Under the pieces are notes generated by a model. It was given only the letters and a program-made list of their open reading frames with translations, searched no databases and was not told the DNA's origin. From Enterovibrio sp042096095 (GTDB lineage: Bacteria > Pseudomonadota > Gammaproteobacteria > Enterobacterales > Vibrionaceae): DNA of 17,636 nucleotides. The position numbers and the translations under genes are program-made. The stretch is taken from the NCBI GenBank assembly GCA_042096095.1, contig JBELME010000063.1:1-17636 (forward strand). The letters are read 5' to 3'. The number at the start of each line of letters is the position of its first letter. Position 1 is the stretch's first letter. Shown here piece after piece: positions 7,126 through 14,837 of the stretch.

Positions 7126-9999
7126 TCAGTCTGTATTTTCTTTATAAGCCGCCGACACGTGAGCTTGCTGCTCTTCATCAAACGCGCGAAAGCGTTCTTG
7201 CCACTGTGCTTGATCTGCCGCCACCAGCACTTGTACTGCGGTGACTTTGTACTCTGGACAATTGGTCGCCCAATCAGAGTTGTTCGTGGTGATCACATTG
7301 GTACCCGAAACAGGATGGTGGAAGGTGGTATAAACCACCCCCGGTTGCATGCGATTGCTAATTAACGCAGGTAACGTTACCTCCCCTGCCCGGCTGCGAA
7401 TGCGAACTGGCGTGCCGTCCACGATGCCGCGATCTTCCGCGTCTAATGGATGAAGCTCGAGCACATCTTCTTCATGCCATCGCGAGTTTTCCGTTCTTCG
7501 GGTTTGCGCGCCAACATTGTATTGGCTCAGGATCCGACCCGTGGTCAGCAACAATGGGAAACGCTTGTTCACTTTCTCTTGTGATGCGACATACTCCGTC
7601 ACCACAAAACTGCCTTTGCCTTTCACAAACGCGTCAATGTGCATGGTTGGCGTACCCTGCGGCGCGTCATCGTTACATGGCCATTGGATAGAACCCAGTT
7701 CATCCAATTTTTCATAACTCACACCATGAAATGTCGGCGTCAGCTTGGCAATTTCATCCATGATTTCTGACGGATGTTGATACGTCATTTCACAACCTAG
7801 CGCATTCGCCAGCGCAACGGTTGCTTCCCAATCTGCTTTCCCTGATAGAGGCGCCATGACTTTTCTTACTGGGGAAATTCGGCGCTCAGCATTTGTGAAG
7901 GTGCCGTCTTTTTCGAGGAAGGTTGCACCTGGCAAGAACACATGCGCAAATTTCGCGGTTTCATTTAAGAAGATGTCTTGCACGATCAAACATTCAAGCG
8001 AAGAGAGCGCAGCTTCGACGTGCTGAGTATTGGGATCAGATTGCGCAATGTCTTCGCCCTGCACATACAAGGCTTTGAATCGCCCCGCGATCGCGGCATC
8101 AAACATGTTCGGAATACGAAGCCCGGGTTCGTCGTCAATTTTTACGCCCCACTCACCTTCAAACAATGCACGAACATCGGGATCTGAAACATGACGGTAA
8201 CCCGGCAGTTCATGGGGAAACGACCCCATATCACAGCTACCTTGCACGTTATTTTGCCCGCGAAGTGGATTTACCCCGACACCCTCTCGGCCAATGTTGC
8301 CCGTGACCATGGCAAGGTTAGCAATGGCCATCACAGCGGAGCTCCCTTGGCTGTGTTCCGTCACACCAAGACCATAGTAAATCGCGCCATTTTTCGCGCC
8401 GCCGTAAAGACGAGCTGCTTCGCGAATAAGCATAGCTGGCACACCAGTTTCACTTTCCATCGCTTCTGGCGAATGGTGTTCATCGGCAATAAATGTTCGC
8501 CATTTTTCAAACTCCGCCGCATCACAACGCTGGTCAATGAATGCTTTGGCATCCAATCCTTCCGACACAATCACATGCGCCAACGCATTCAGCACAGCAA
8601 CGTTGGTGCCGGGGCGGAGTTGGAGGTGGAACTGAGCGCGCACATGCGGCGCATTGACCAAATCAATCTCACGAGGATCAATCACTATCAACTTCGCGCC
8701 ATGGCGTAGCCGACGCTTAAGCTGTGAGGCGAAAACAGGATGCCCATCAGTGGGGTTCGCACCAATCACGACCACCACGTCCGCTTTTTGCACCGAATCA
8801 AACGTCTGTGTCCCTGCGGATTCACCTAACGTGGTTTTCAAGCCGTAGCCCGTTGGTGAATGGCAAACACGCGCACAGGTATCGACATTGTTCGTCCCAA
8901 ATCCTGCACGAACCAATTTCTGCACTAAGTAAGTTTCTTCGTTGGTGCAACGTGAAGAAGTGATCCCGCCCAGCGCGTTCGCGCCGTATTTGTCACGTAA
9001 CGTATTAATGCGGTTGGCGGCAAAGTCGATGGCCTCTTCCCAGCTCACTTTGCGCCACGGCTGATCGATGGAATCTCGGATCATTGGGTCAAGCATACGA
9101 TCGCTGTGTGTAGCATAACCAAATGCAAAACGCCCTTTCACACAGGAATGGCCTTGGTTCGCTTTGCCGTCTTTGTTCGGCACCATACGCACAAGCTGGT
9201 CACCTTTCATTTCCGCTCTGAACGAGCAACCCACGCCGCAATAGGCACAGGTCGTGACACGAAAATGACTCGGCGTGCCCTGCTCAATCACACTGTTTTC
9301 TGTCAATGCTGCCGTAGGACATGCTTGAACACATGCACCGCACGACACACATTCAGAATCCATGAAATTATTGCTACCCGCCACAATGCGAGAATCAAAC
9401 CCACGGCCTTCAACGGTTAACGCAAACTGACCTTGGATGTCAGAGCATGAACGCACGCAACGCGAGCACACAATGCATTTACTGCTATCAAAGGTGAAAT
9501 ACGGGTTTGACGTGTCTTTTTCCATCTTGAGATGGTTTTCCCCCTCAAAGCCATACCGCACATCACGCAGGCCAACAGCACCGGCGACGTCTTGCAATTC
9601 ACAATCACCATTCACCGCACAGGTTAAACAATCAAGGGGGTGGTCAGAAATGTATAGCTCCATCACGTTACGGCGTAACTTTGACAATGCCGCATTTTGC
9701 GTGGTGACCTTCATGCCTTCAGACACCGGTGTGGTACAAGAGGCGGGTTTTCCGCGCATGCCTTCAATATCCACCACACACATGCGGCACGACCCAAACG
9801 CATCTAAGCTGTCTGTCGCACATAACTTGGGGATTTGAATATTCAACATGGATGCCGCACGCATCACCGATGTCCCTTCAGGAACCGTGATTGGCCAGCC
9901 ATCAATGTTCAACGTAATTTGCTTGAGATCTTCGCCGGTGACATTGGGTGTGCCAAAATCTTTTCGGTCTTGATCAATGGGAATGTAAAACTCAACCAT
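7126..9999 (-). CDS. fdsA: NAD-dependent formate dehydrogenase alpha subunit, Mo-containing
   Basis: Seen: 957 aa, the usual length for FdsA. Iron-sulfur ligands appear in order: [2Fe-2S] Cys60/71/74/88; His-Cys type cluster His120, Cys124/127/133; two ferredoxin clusters Cys175/178/181/185 and Cys217/220/223/227; then Cys251/254/258/286 of the molybdopterin domain. The active-site ligand is Cys379 in ARVCHSPTG, followed by His380, so this is a cysteine and not a selenocysteine enzyme. Known: oxidises formate to CO2 at a bis-MGD molybdenum centre and passes electrons along the clusters to FMN and NAD+. There is no Tat signal, so it is cytoplasmic. AAGGAG sits 7 bp before the ATG; the gap to fdsB is 21 bp. 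Tungsten instead of molybdenum cannot be excluded from sequence. Confidence 0.95.
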   Translation of the reverse strand: MVEFYIPIDQDRKDFGTPNVTGEDLKQITLNIDGWPITVPEGTSVMRAASMLNIQIPKLCATDSLDAFGSCRMCVVDIEGMRGKPASCTTPVSEGMKVTTQNAALSKLRRNVMELYISDHPLDCLTCAVNGDCELQDVAGAVGLRDVRYGFEGENHLKMEKDTSNPYFTFDSSKCIVCSRCVRSCSDIQGQFALTVEGRGFDSRIVAGSNNFMDSECVSCGACVQACPTAALTENSVIEQGTPSHFRVTTCAYCGVGCSFRAEMKGDQLVRMVPNKDGKANQGHSCVKGRFAFGYATHSDRMLDPMIRDSIDQPWRKVSWEEAIDFAANRINTLRDKYGANALGGITSSRCTNEETYLVQKLVRAGFGTNNVDTCARVCHSPTGYGLKTTLGESAGTQTFDSVQKADVVVVIGANPTDGHPVFASQLKRRLRHGAKLIVIDPREIDLVNAPHVRAQFHLQLRPGTNVAVLNALAHVIVSEGLDAKAFIDQRCDAAEFEKWRTFIADEHHSPEAMESETGVPAMLIREAARLYGGAKNGAIYYGLGVTEHSQGSSAVMAIANLAMVTGNIGREGVGVNPLRGQNNVQGSCDMGSFPHELPGYRHVSDPDVRALFEGEWGVKIDDEPGLRIPNMFDAAIAGRFKALYVQGEDIAQSDPNTQHVEAALSSLECLIVQDIFLNETAKFAHVFLPGATFLEKDGTFTNAERRISPVRKVMAPLSGKADWEATVALANALGCEMTYQHPSEIMDEIAKLTPTFHGVSYEKLDELGSIQWPCNDDAPQGTPTMHIDAFVKGKGSFVVTEYVASQEKVNKRFPLLLTTGRILSQYNVGAQTRRTENSRWHEEDVLELHPLDAEDRGIVDGTPVRIRSRAGEVTLPALISNRMQPGVVYTTFHHPVSGTNVITTNNSDWATNCPEYKVTAVQVLVAADQAQWQERFRAFDEEQQAHVSAAYKENTD

Positions 10000-10020
10000 T
10001 GTAATACTCCTTGGCGAAAG

Positions 10021-11619
10021 CTATTCGCCGTTGCCCGCGGCGTGGTTGTGATGAATGGCCGCGAGACCAAAATCTTCGGGGAAATGCATGAGCGCGCTTT
10101 TCACGGGATACGGTGTCATCCCGCCCATGGCGCACATTGACCCCAGTTCCATGGTGTCGCAGAGATCTTGCAGCAATTCGTGTCGCTCTAGCTTTTCATC
10201 ACCAGAGGCTTCAACCAATTGGTCAATCACTTCCACACCACGCACGGCGCCAATGCGACAAGGCGTGCATTTCCCACACGATTCCAGCACGCAGAATTCC
10301 ATGGCGAACCGAGCCATGTGGCTCATGTCGACTTGATCATCAAATGCCACAATGCCGCCGTGACCCAGCATCGCCCCTTTTGAAGACAACGCTTCATAGT
10401 CCATGTCGACATCCCAGTGCGATGCTGGCAAATACGCCCCGAGTGGCCCGCCCAATTGCGCGGCTTTTAGCGGACGGCCTGTTTTACTGCCGCCGCCAAA
10501 GTCATACATCAGTTCATTGAGCGATACACCAAACGCCAGCTCAATCAACCCACCCCGTTTGATGTTTCCTGCCAATTGCAACGGCATGGTGCCGCGTGAA
10601 CGCCCTTGCCCAAAGTTTGCATAGTAGCTCGCGCCTTTGGACAATATGGTTGGAACCGACGCTAACGAAATCACGTTGTTTATCACTGTTGGGCGACCAA
10701 ACAAGCCTTCAATGGCAGGCAAAGGCGGTTTGTTACGAACTATGCCGCGTTTGCCTTCAAGGCTTTCCATCAGAGATGTTTCTTCGCCACAAATGTAAGC
10801 CCCTGCACCCATACGAAGTTCAAGATCGAAATGATGACCAGAACCGCAAATGTCCTCACCGAGATAGCCCGCTTCATAGGCTTTCTCTATCGCCTTAGTG
10901 AAAATCTCGCAAGCTTTCGGGTATTCAGAGCGTGTGTAGACATAACCTTGCGTTGCACCAACAGAAATGGCGCAAATGATCATGCCTTCAATCAACGTGA
11001 GCGGGTCGCCCTCCATCAACATTCTGTCAGCGAACGTGCCAGAGTCGCCCTCATCCGCGTTGCAGATGACGTACTTTTGGCCTTCTTGCTGATCGGCGAC
11101 GGTCTGCCATTTAATGCCCGTCGGGAAGGCTGCACCGCCGCGTCCTCTCAACCCGGATTGTTTCACCGCATCAAGAATTTCTTGTGCATTCATGGCAAAG
11201 GCATTCTTCAGCCCTTCAAAACCACCATGACGTTTGTAGTCATTCACATTCAAAGGGTCGACAATGCCCACGCGTGAAAAGGTGAGCCGTTGTTGTTTTT
11301 TCAACCAAGGAAGCGCTTCTGTGAGACCGAGATAAAGAGCGTGTTCTTTGCCTCCCGTACCGGAAGCTTCGATATCAAAAAAACGCAATACCATAAGGGC
11401 ATCCACGTCATCTTCCGTCACAGGCCCAAAAGCGACACGGCCTTGCGGTGAATCGACTTCAACCATGGGTTCCAGCCAGAACATGCCTCGGGATCCCGTT
11501 CGAATCACGGACACTGCTTCACCGCTGTTCACTGCAAGGTGTTCTATTCTGGCTGCCACTTTGTCAGCACCAAGGGAAACCGCTGACGTATCAAGGGGCA
11601 CATAGATTTTGCATGTCAT
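10021..11619 (-). CDS. fdsB: Formate dehydrogenase beta subunit, NADH/FMN-binding
   Basis: Seen: 532 aa from the ATG at 11619, chosen because it overlaps the fdsG stop as ATGA and has GAGGTGA upstream; an in-frame ATG at 11652 would lie deep inside fdsG. N-terminal ~130 residues are thioredoxin-like. A NuoF-type FMN/NAD domain follows, with SGLRGRGGAAFPTG (~155-168) and ICGEETSLMESLEGKRG (~277-293). The C-terminal [4Fe-4S] site is ESCGKCTPCR (Cys448/451/454) plus Cys496. Known: homologous to NuoF of complex I and to the diaphorase of NAD-linked hydrogenases; it reduces NAD+ with electrons from the alpha subunit. The fused thioredoxin-like N-terminus is normal for FdsB. Confidence 0.94.
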   Translation of the reverse strand: MTCKIYVPLDTSAVSLGADKVAARIEHLAVNSGEAVSVIRTGSRGMFWLEPMVEVDSPQGRVAFGPVTEDDVDALMVLRFFDIEASGTGGKEHALYLGLTEALPWLKKQQRLTFSRVGIVDPLNVNDYKRHGGFEGLKNAFAMNAQEILDAVKQSGLRGRGGAAFPTGIKWQTVADQQEGQKYVICNADEGDSGTFADRMLMEGDPLTLIEGMIICAISVGATQGYVYTRSEYPKACEIFTKAIEKAYEAGYLGEDICGSGHHFDLELRMGAGAYICGEETSLMESLEGKRGIVRNKPPLPAIEGLFGRPTVINNVISLASVPTILSKGASYYANFGQGRSRGTMPLQLAGNIKRGGLIELAFGVSLNELMYDFGGGSKTGRPLKAAQLGGPLGAYLPASHWDVDMDYEALSSKGAMLGHGGIVAFDDQVDMSHMARFAMEFCVLESCGKCTPCRIGAVRGVEVIDQLVEASGDEKLERHELLQDLCDTMELGSMCAMGGMTPYPVKSALMHFPEDFGLAAIHHNHAAGNGE

Positions 11620-12161
11620 GGTGCTTTCACCTCGATCACTTGTGTTAGACACCCTTCCAGCAACGCATCAAAACGCGCTGCATTCATATCGCCATGGATC
11701 TCATCTTCAACGCGAATTGCTGGCGAGTTCATGCAATTCCCCAAGCAATAAACCGGTTCAAGCGTGAAGTTGTTGTCGCGCGTCGTTTGATGAAAATCGA
11801 TGCCGAGTCGCGAACGGACATAGGCTTCAAGGGCGAGAGAGCCCATGGATTGACAGGACTCTGCTCGACATACCTGTATGACGGTTGCCCCAGGCGGCGA
11901 GTTTCTGAACTCATGATAGAAGCTCATGGTGCCATGAACATCCGCCTCAGATTGATTCAACGTTCTGGCAATCTGGGGAATGGCGGCAGGCGGCACAAAG
12001 CGCAGCGCCTTTTGGATATGATGCAACACAGGCAACAATCCACCCGGTGTTGCGCTGAGTAAATTCAATGCTTCATTCACGACCTGACATTGAGATTCAG
12101 TTAGCGGAGGGGTCGCAAACGACGCACCACATGATGATGTGGGAGGTGTCGTCTTTTCCAT
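11616..12161 (-). CDS. fdsG: Formate dehydrogenase gamma subunit, [2Fe-2S] NuoE-like
   Basis: Seen: 181 aa from the ATG at 12161. An AAGGA ribosome site lies 6 bp upstream of this codon; the ATG at 12167 would abut it directly. The reading frame stays open to 12320, but that extension is basic, unlike the family, and lies in the promoter region. A helical N-terminal part (PLTESQCQVVNEAL, GGLLPVLHHIQ) leads to a thioredoxin-like [2Fe-2S] fold with Cys98 and Cys103 in QVCRAESC and Cys139 and Cys143 in YCLGNC. Known: NuoE/FdsG subunits carry one [2Fe-2S] cluster next to the FMN subunit. It is the first gene of the operon, translationally coupled to fdsB by a 4-bp overlap. Confidence 0.92.
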   Translation of the reverse strand: MEKTTPPTSSCGASFATPPLTESQCQVVNEALNLLSATPGGLLPVLHHIQKALRFVPPAAIPQIARTLNQSEADVHGTMSFYHEFRNSPPGATVIQVCRAESCQSMGSLALEAYVRSRLGIDFHQTTRDNNFTLEPVYCLGNCMNSPAIRVEDEIHGDMNAARFDALLEGCLTQVIEVKAP

Positions 12162-12254
12162 TTGCATTCCTTGCGAGTGGACCAGTATCCTAAGTGTAGT
12201 GCGATTTACGCCCCCCCCTGTTGGCAAATTGAGACGCCTGATGGTCGAGTTGCG

Positions 12255-12270
12255 ACGTGTCAGAACACGT
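12255..12270. promoter_or_regulatory. Inverted repeat upstream of fdsG
   Basis: ACGTGT-CAGA-ACACGT is an exact 6-4-6 inverted repeat, 94 bp upstream of the fdsG start in the 268-bp gap shared with psuK. It has no T-run and is a plausible operator for the formate dehydrogenase operon. No regulator gene for that operon is adjacent, and no clear -35/-10 pair was found. A C8 run (12211-12218) lies between it and fdsG. Confidence 0.35.
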
Positions 12271-12380
12271 AAACAGCCGCTAATCACCCGCTTAACCAAA
12301 CAATAAAATGCGCTGTTCACACTCTTGCTGATTGTTGTCTGTTTGCCATTGACTATTAACGCAAATACGCAAACACTAAC

Positions 12381-12409
12381 ATTTGTTTAACAAATAAACG
12401 TATGTTTAT
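12381..12409. promoter_or_regulatory. Overlapping palindromes upstream of psuK, candidate operator
   Basis: ATTTGTTTAACAAAT (12381-12395) is a 15-bp perfect palindrome around one central base. It overlaps by two bases a second inverted repeat, ATAAAC-GTAT-GTTTAT (12394-12409). Both share the word GTTTA and end 20 bp before the kinase ATG, over the ribosome-site-proximal promoter region. The kinase has its own winged-helix domain, so autoregulation is a reasonable inference. Confidence 0.5.
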
Positions 12410-12429
12410 CCTGAGTTCTAGAGGTAACA

Positions 12430-13521
12430 ATGACATCACGTGAAGATGAAATATTGCAGCTGATAAAAAGCGACCCTTTCATCCAGCAGCAAACCATTGC
12501 GAATTTGCTCAATATCAGTCGCTCAGCCGTCGCCGTTCACATCATGAACATGACAAAGAAAGGCATTATCCAAGGAAAAGGGTATTTCATCGCTAATCAG
12601 CAATACGTGGTCGTGATTGGTGGTATGAACATGGATATTCTCGGTCAACCGGATGCCGTATTCATAGAACGTGATTCAAACCCAGGTAAAGTCAAAGGCT
12701 CTGCTGGCGGAGTAGGAAGAAACATCGCAGAAAACCTCGCAAGGCTTGGCACAGATGTACGCCTAATTTCGGTCGTCGGTGATGACGCCTACGGCGATTT
12801 AATTCTGAAAGAAACCAAAACGGCGGGGGTCAACATCAACGCAGTGAATCAGATCAGCAATCAAACCACGTCCACCTATTTGTCACTACTCGACAATCAG
12901 GGCGACATGGTTGCTGCAGTGTCTGACATGTCGATATTGGAGCACTTAAACGTGGGGTTGTTGACGCAGCACGTCGAGCTTATTCGAAACGCGGCGGCAG
13001 TCATTGTGGACACCAACCTTTCCGATACCACGTTGGCGTATGTCTTCAGCAAATTCTCCGACAAGCACATTTACCTCGATTCCGTCTCATCTGCGAAGGC
13101 TGCCAAAGCAAGGCCCTACCTGTCTCGTATTCACACCATGAAACCTAACTTGATAGAGGCACAAGCCATTTCCGGCTTGCCGCTTGAATCGGAGTCAGAC
13201 ATTGACGACATCGCAGAGTGGTTTATTCAACACGGCGTGAAAAGGCTGTTTTTAACCATGGGCGCAGATGGCGTATTGTACCGTACCGAGTACGAAGAGA
13301 AACTCATGCGTCCACTGCCCGTCAGTGTTGTTAACGCCAACGGCGCAGGCGATGCATTTTTAGCAGGCCTTGTTCATAGCCAACTCGGCGGACTTTCAGA
13401 CGTCGACGCGTGCCATTTTGCATCGGGCTGTGCAGCCATTGCCTTGGAACATGCCAACACCATCAACCCCAACATCAATGAATTATTGGTTCAACAACGC
13501 ATAGAGGACGTGCCATGTTAA
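12430..13521 (+). CDS. psuK: HTH-PfkB sugar kinase, probable pseudouridine kinase
   Basis: Seen: 363 aa. Residues 1-55 form a winged helix-turn-helix (QQTIANLLNISRSAVAVHI, then GIIQGKGYF). From ~60 a PfkB ribokinase-type domain follows: VVVIGGMNMDILG, GGVGRNIAENLARLG (93-107) and the anion-hole motif NGAGDAF with catalytic base Asp308. GAGG at 12421-12424 supports the start. Known: PsuK phosphorylates pseudouridine to pseudouridine 5'-phosphate; E. coli has a PfkB paralogue (YeiI) with the same HTH fusion and length. Inferred substrate rests mainly on the next gene, PsuG, which overlaps by 7 bp. The HTH suggests a kinase that also controls its own operon. No nucleoside transporter is adjacent. 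It could act on another nucleoside or sugar. Confidence 0.85.
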   Translation: MTSREDEILQLIKSDPFIQQQTIANLLNISRSAVAVHIMNMTKKGIIQGKGYFIANQQYVVVIGGMNMDILGQPDAVFIERDSNPGKVKGSAGGVGRNIAENLARLGTDVRLISVVGDDAYGDLILKETKTAGVNINAVNQISNQTTSTYLSLLDNQGDMVAAVSDMSILEHLNVGLLTQHVELIRNAAAVIVDTNLSDTTLAYVFSKFSDKHIYLDSVSSAKAAKARPYLSRIHTMKPNLIEAQAISGLPLESESDIDDIAEWFIQHGVKRLFLTMGADGVLYRTEYEEKLMRPLPVSVVNANGAGDAFLAGLVHSQLGGLSDVDACHFASGCAAIALEHANTINPNINELLVQQRIEDVPC

Positions 13522-14429
13522 ACCCTTACCTCGATATTCATCCTGATATCGAACGCGCGATCGCAGAAGGAAAGCCTGTGGTGGCATTGGAATCCACCAT
13601 CATTTCTCACGGCATGCCTTACCCACAGAATGTCGAAACCGCGCTGCGCGTAGAGCAGAAAGTCCGAGATAGCGGCGCCATACCCGCCACCATTGCCATC
13701 TTAAAGGGTCGCCTCAAAGTCGGACTCTCTGAAGAAGAAATTGGCTATCTTGGTCAGCAAGGCCAGAAGGCCAAGAAAACCAGCCGACGTGACATTCCAT
13801 TCATTGTTGCCACCAAAGGGGATGGCGCAACAACAGTTGCCTCAACCATGATTTTGGCGGACATGGCAGGGATTCGTGTGTTTGCCACGGGCGGTATCGG
13901 CGGTGTGCATCGCGGCGCAGAAAACAGCTTGGACATCTCTGCAGATTTAGAGGAATTGGCTCAAACCAAGGTTGCCGTGGTTTGCGCTGGCATCAAATCC
14001 ATTCTTGATCTTGGTTTGACTTTGGAATATCTCGAAACTAAGGGCGTGCCTGTGGTGGGATACCAAACAAACACATTACCCGCGTTTTACAGTAGAGAAA
14101 GTGCCTTTAATGTGGATTACCGCCTCGACACGCCGCTGCAAATTGCCGATGCTTTAAAAGCAAAATGGGCGATGTCTTTGGCTGGCGGTGCCATCATTGC
14201 CAATCCCATTCCCACAGAGCATGCTATGGCGAACGAAGACATTGATCATGTCATTCAAAGCGCGATTGAAGAAATGGATTCGCAAGGCATTAAAGGCAAG
14301 GCATCAACCCCGTTCTTGCTTGCGAAAGTGGCACAAAAAACACAGGGCGAGAGTTTAAAAGCCAACATCGCATTAGTTTTAAACAATGCGGAACTCGCGT
14401 CGAAGATTGCATTTGCTTACTGCAGTTAA
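13515..14429 (+). CDS. psuG: Pseudouridine-5'-phosphate glycosidase
   Basis: Seen: 304 aa, matching the family length. Motifs include PVVALESTIISHGMPYPQN (21-39), TTVASTMILADMAGI and FATGGIGGVHRG (123-134). From memory of the E. coli enzyme, Glu26, Lys88, Asp144 and Lys161 fall at the spacings expected for the active-site Glu, Lys, metal/phosphate-site Asp and Schiff-base Lys. Known: cleaves the C-C glycosidic bond of pseudouridine 5'-phosphate to uracil and ribose 5-phosphate. The ATG overlaps the psuK stop (ATGTTAA), so the two are translationally coupled. It is the last gene of the operon, followed by a hairpin terminator. Role: salvage or disposal of pseudouridine from RNA breakdown. Confidence 0.95.
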   Translation: MLNPYLDIHPDIERAIAEGKPVVALESTIISHGMPYPQNVETALRVEQKVRDSGAIPATIAILKGRLKVGLSEEEIGYLGQQGQKAKKTSRRDIPFIVATKGDGATTVASTMILADMAGIRVFATGGIGGVHRGAENSLDISADLEELAQTKVAVVCAGIKSILDLGLTLEYLETKGVPVVGYQTNTLPAFYSRESAFNVDYRLDTPLQIADALKAKWAMSLAGGAIIANPIPTEHAMANEDIDHVIQSAIEEMDSQGIKGKASTPFLLAKVAQKTQGESLKANIALVLNNAELASKIAFAYCS

Positions 14430-14444
14430 TGCTTCACTCTCCGA

Positions 14445-14482
14445 GTGCGGCACGCGTTTAATTTTCAGTGCCGCACCTTTTT
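14445..14482 (+). terminator. Rho-independent terminator after psuG
   Basis: A 9-bp perfect stem GTGCGGCAC / GTGCCGCAC with a 14-nt loop is followed by CTTTTT. It starts 15 bp after the psuG stop and closes the psuKG operon. Confidence 0.88.
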
Positions 14483-14837
14483 AAACCCTTATGCCCACAC
14501 GTTGAATCACAAACACGTTCTAGCACGTCAGCCACACCGAAAAAACACCGACTTTTTCTTTACAGCACTAAACATTGTTAACGACTTGTAACAGCCTGGT
14601 TTCCCCAATGGCTTGTTTCATTTATGATACACACGAATTCCAAACGCTATCCACACACTTTTTTTTCGCCATTTTCCCTTTAAGCACGATAACGACATTT
14701 ACTTTTCATTAACATTGGTATATGCAGAGAAGAGATGCCGTTTTTCTGTCGAATACGATTCTCTACGTGTTGTAATCATTTCAACCTTGATATCAATAAA
14801 ATAATTGAGCAGTGCAAAAAGATAGAAGGGATTTACG
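14483..14837. other. Intergenic leader region of the AraC-type regulator
   Basis: About 355 bp between the psuG terminator and the regulator gene. It is AT-rich and low in structure. A TATGAT word at 14622-14627 could be a -10, but no -35 fits well. No credible gene, repeat or RNA was recognised here. Confidence 0.5.

Noticed and set aside
8191..8709. 172-codon plus-strand frame inside fdsA
   Set aside because: Antisense to conserved molybdopterin-domain sequence; a normal by-product of codon bias.
9358..9500. Possible selenocysteine or frameshift site in the formate dehydrogenase alpha subunit
   Set aside because: No in-frame TGA occurs in the frame; the catalytic residue at 379 is encoded as Cys, so no recoding is needed.
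11308..11320. GGAAGCGCTTCT inside fdsB, resembling the operator word
   Set aside because: Lies within conserved coding sequence, with mismatches to GAAAGCGCTTTC and no promoter; likely chance.
11620..11652. Upstream in-frame ATG for fdsB at 11652
   Set aside because: It would overlap fdsG by about 37 bp. The ATG at 11619 has the ATGA overlap and an SD, and its product begins like known FdsB proteins.
12162..12320. 53-codon N-terminal extension of fdsG
   Set aside because: Basic sequence unlike the family, covering the palindrome and C8 run; a well-spaced AAGGA supports the start at 12161.
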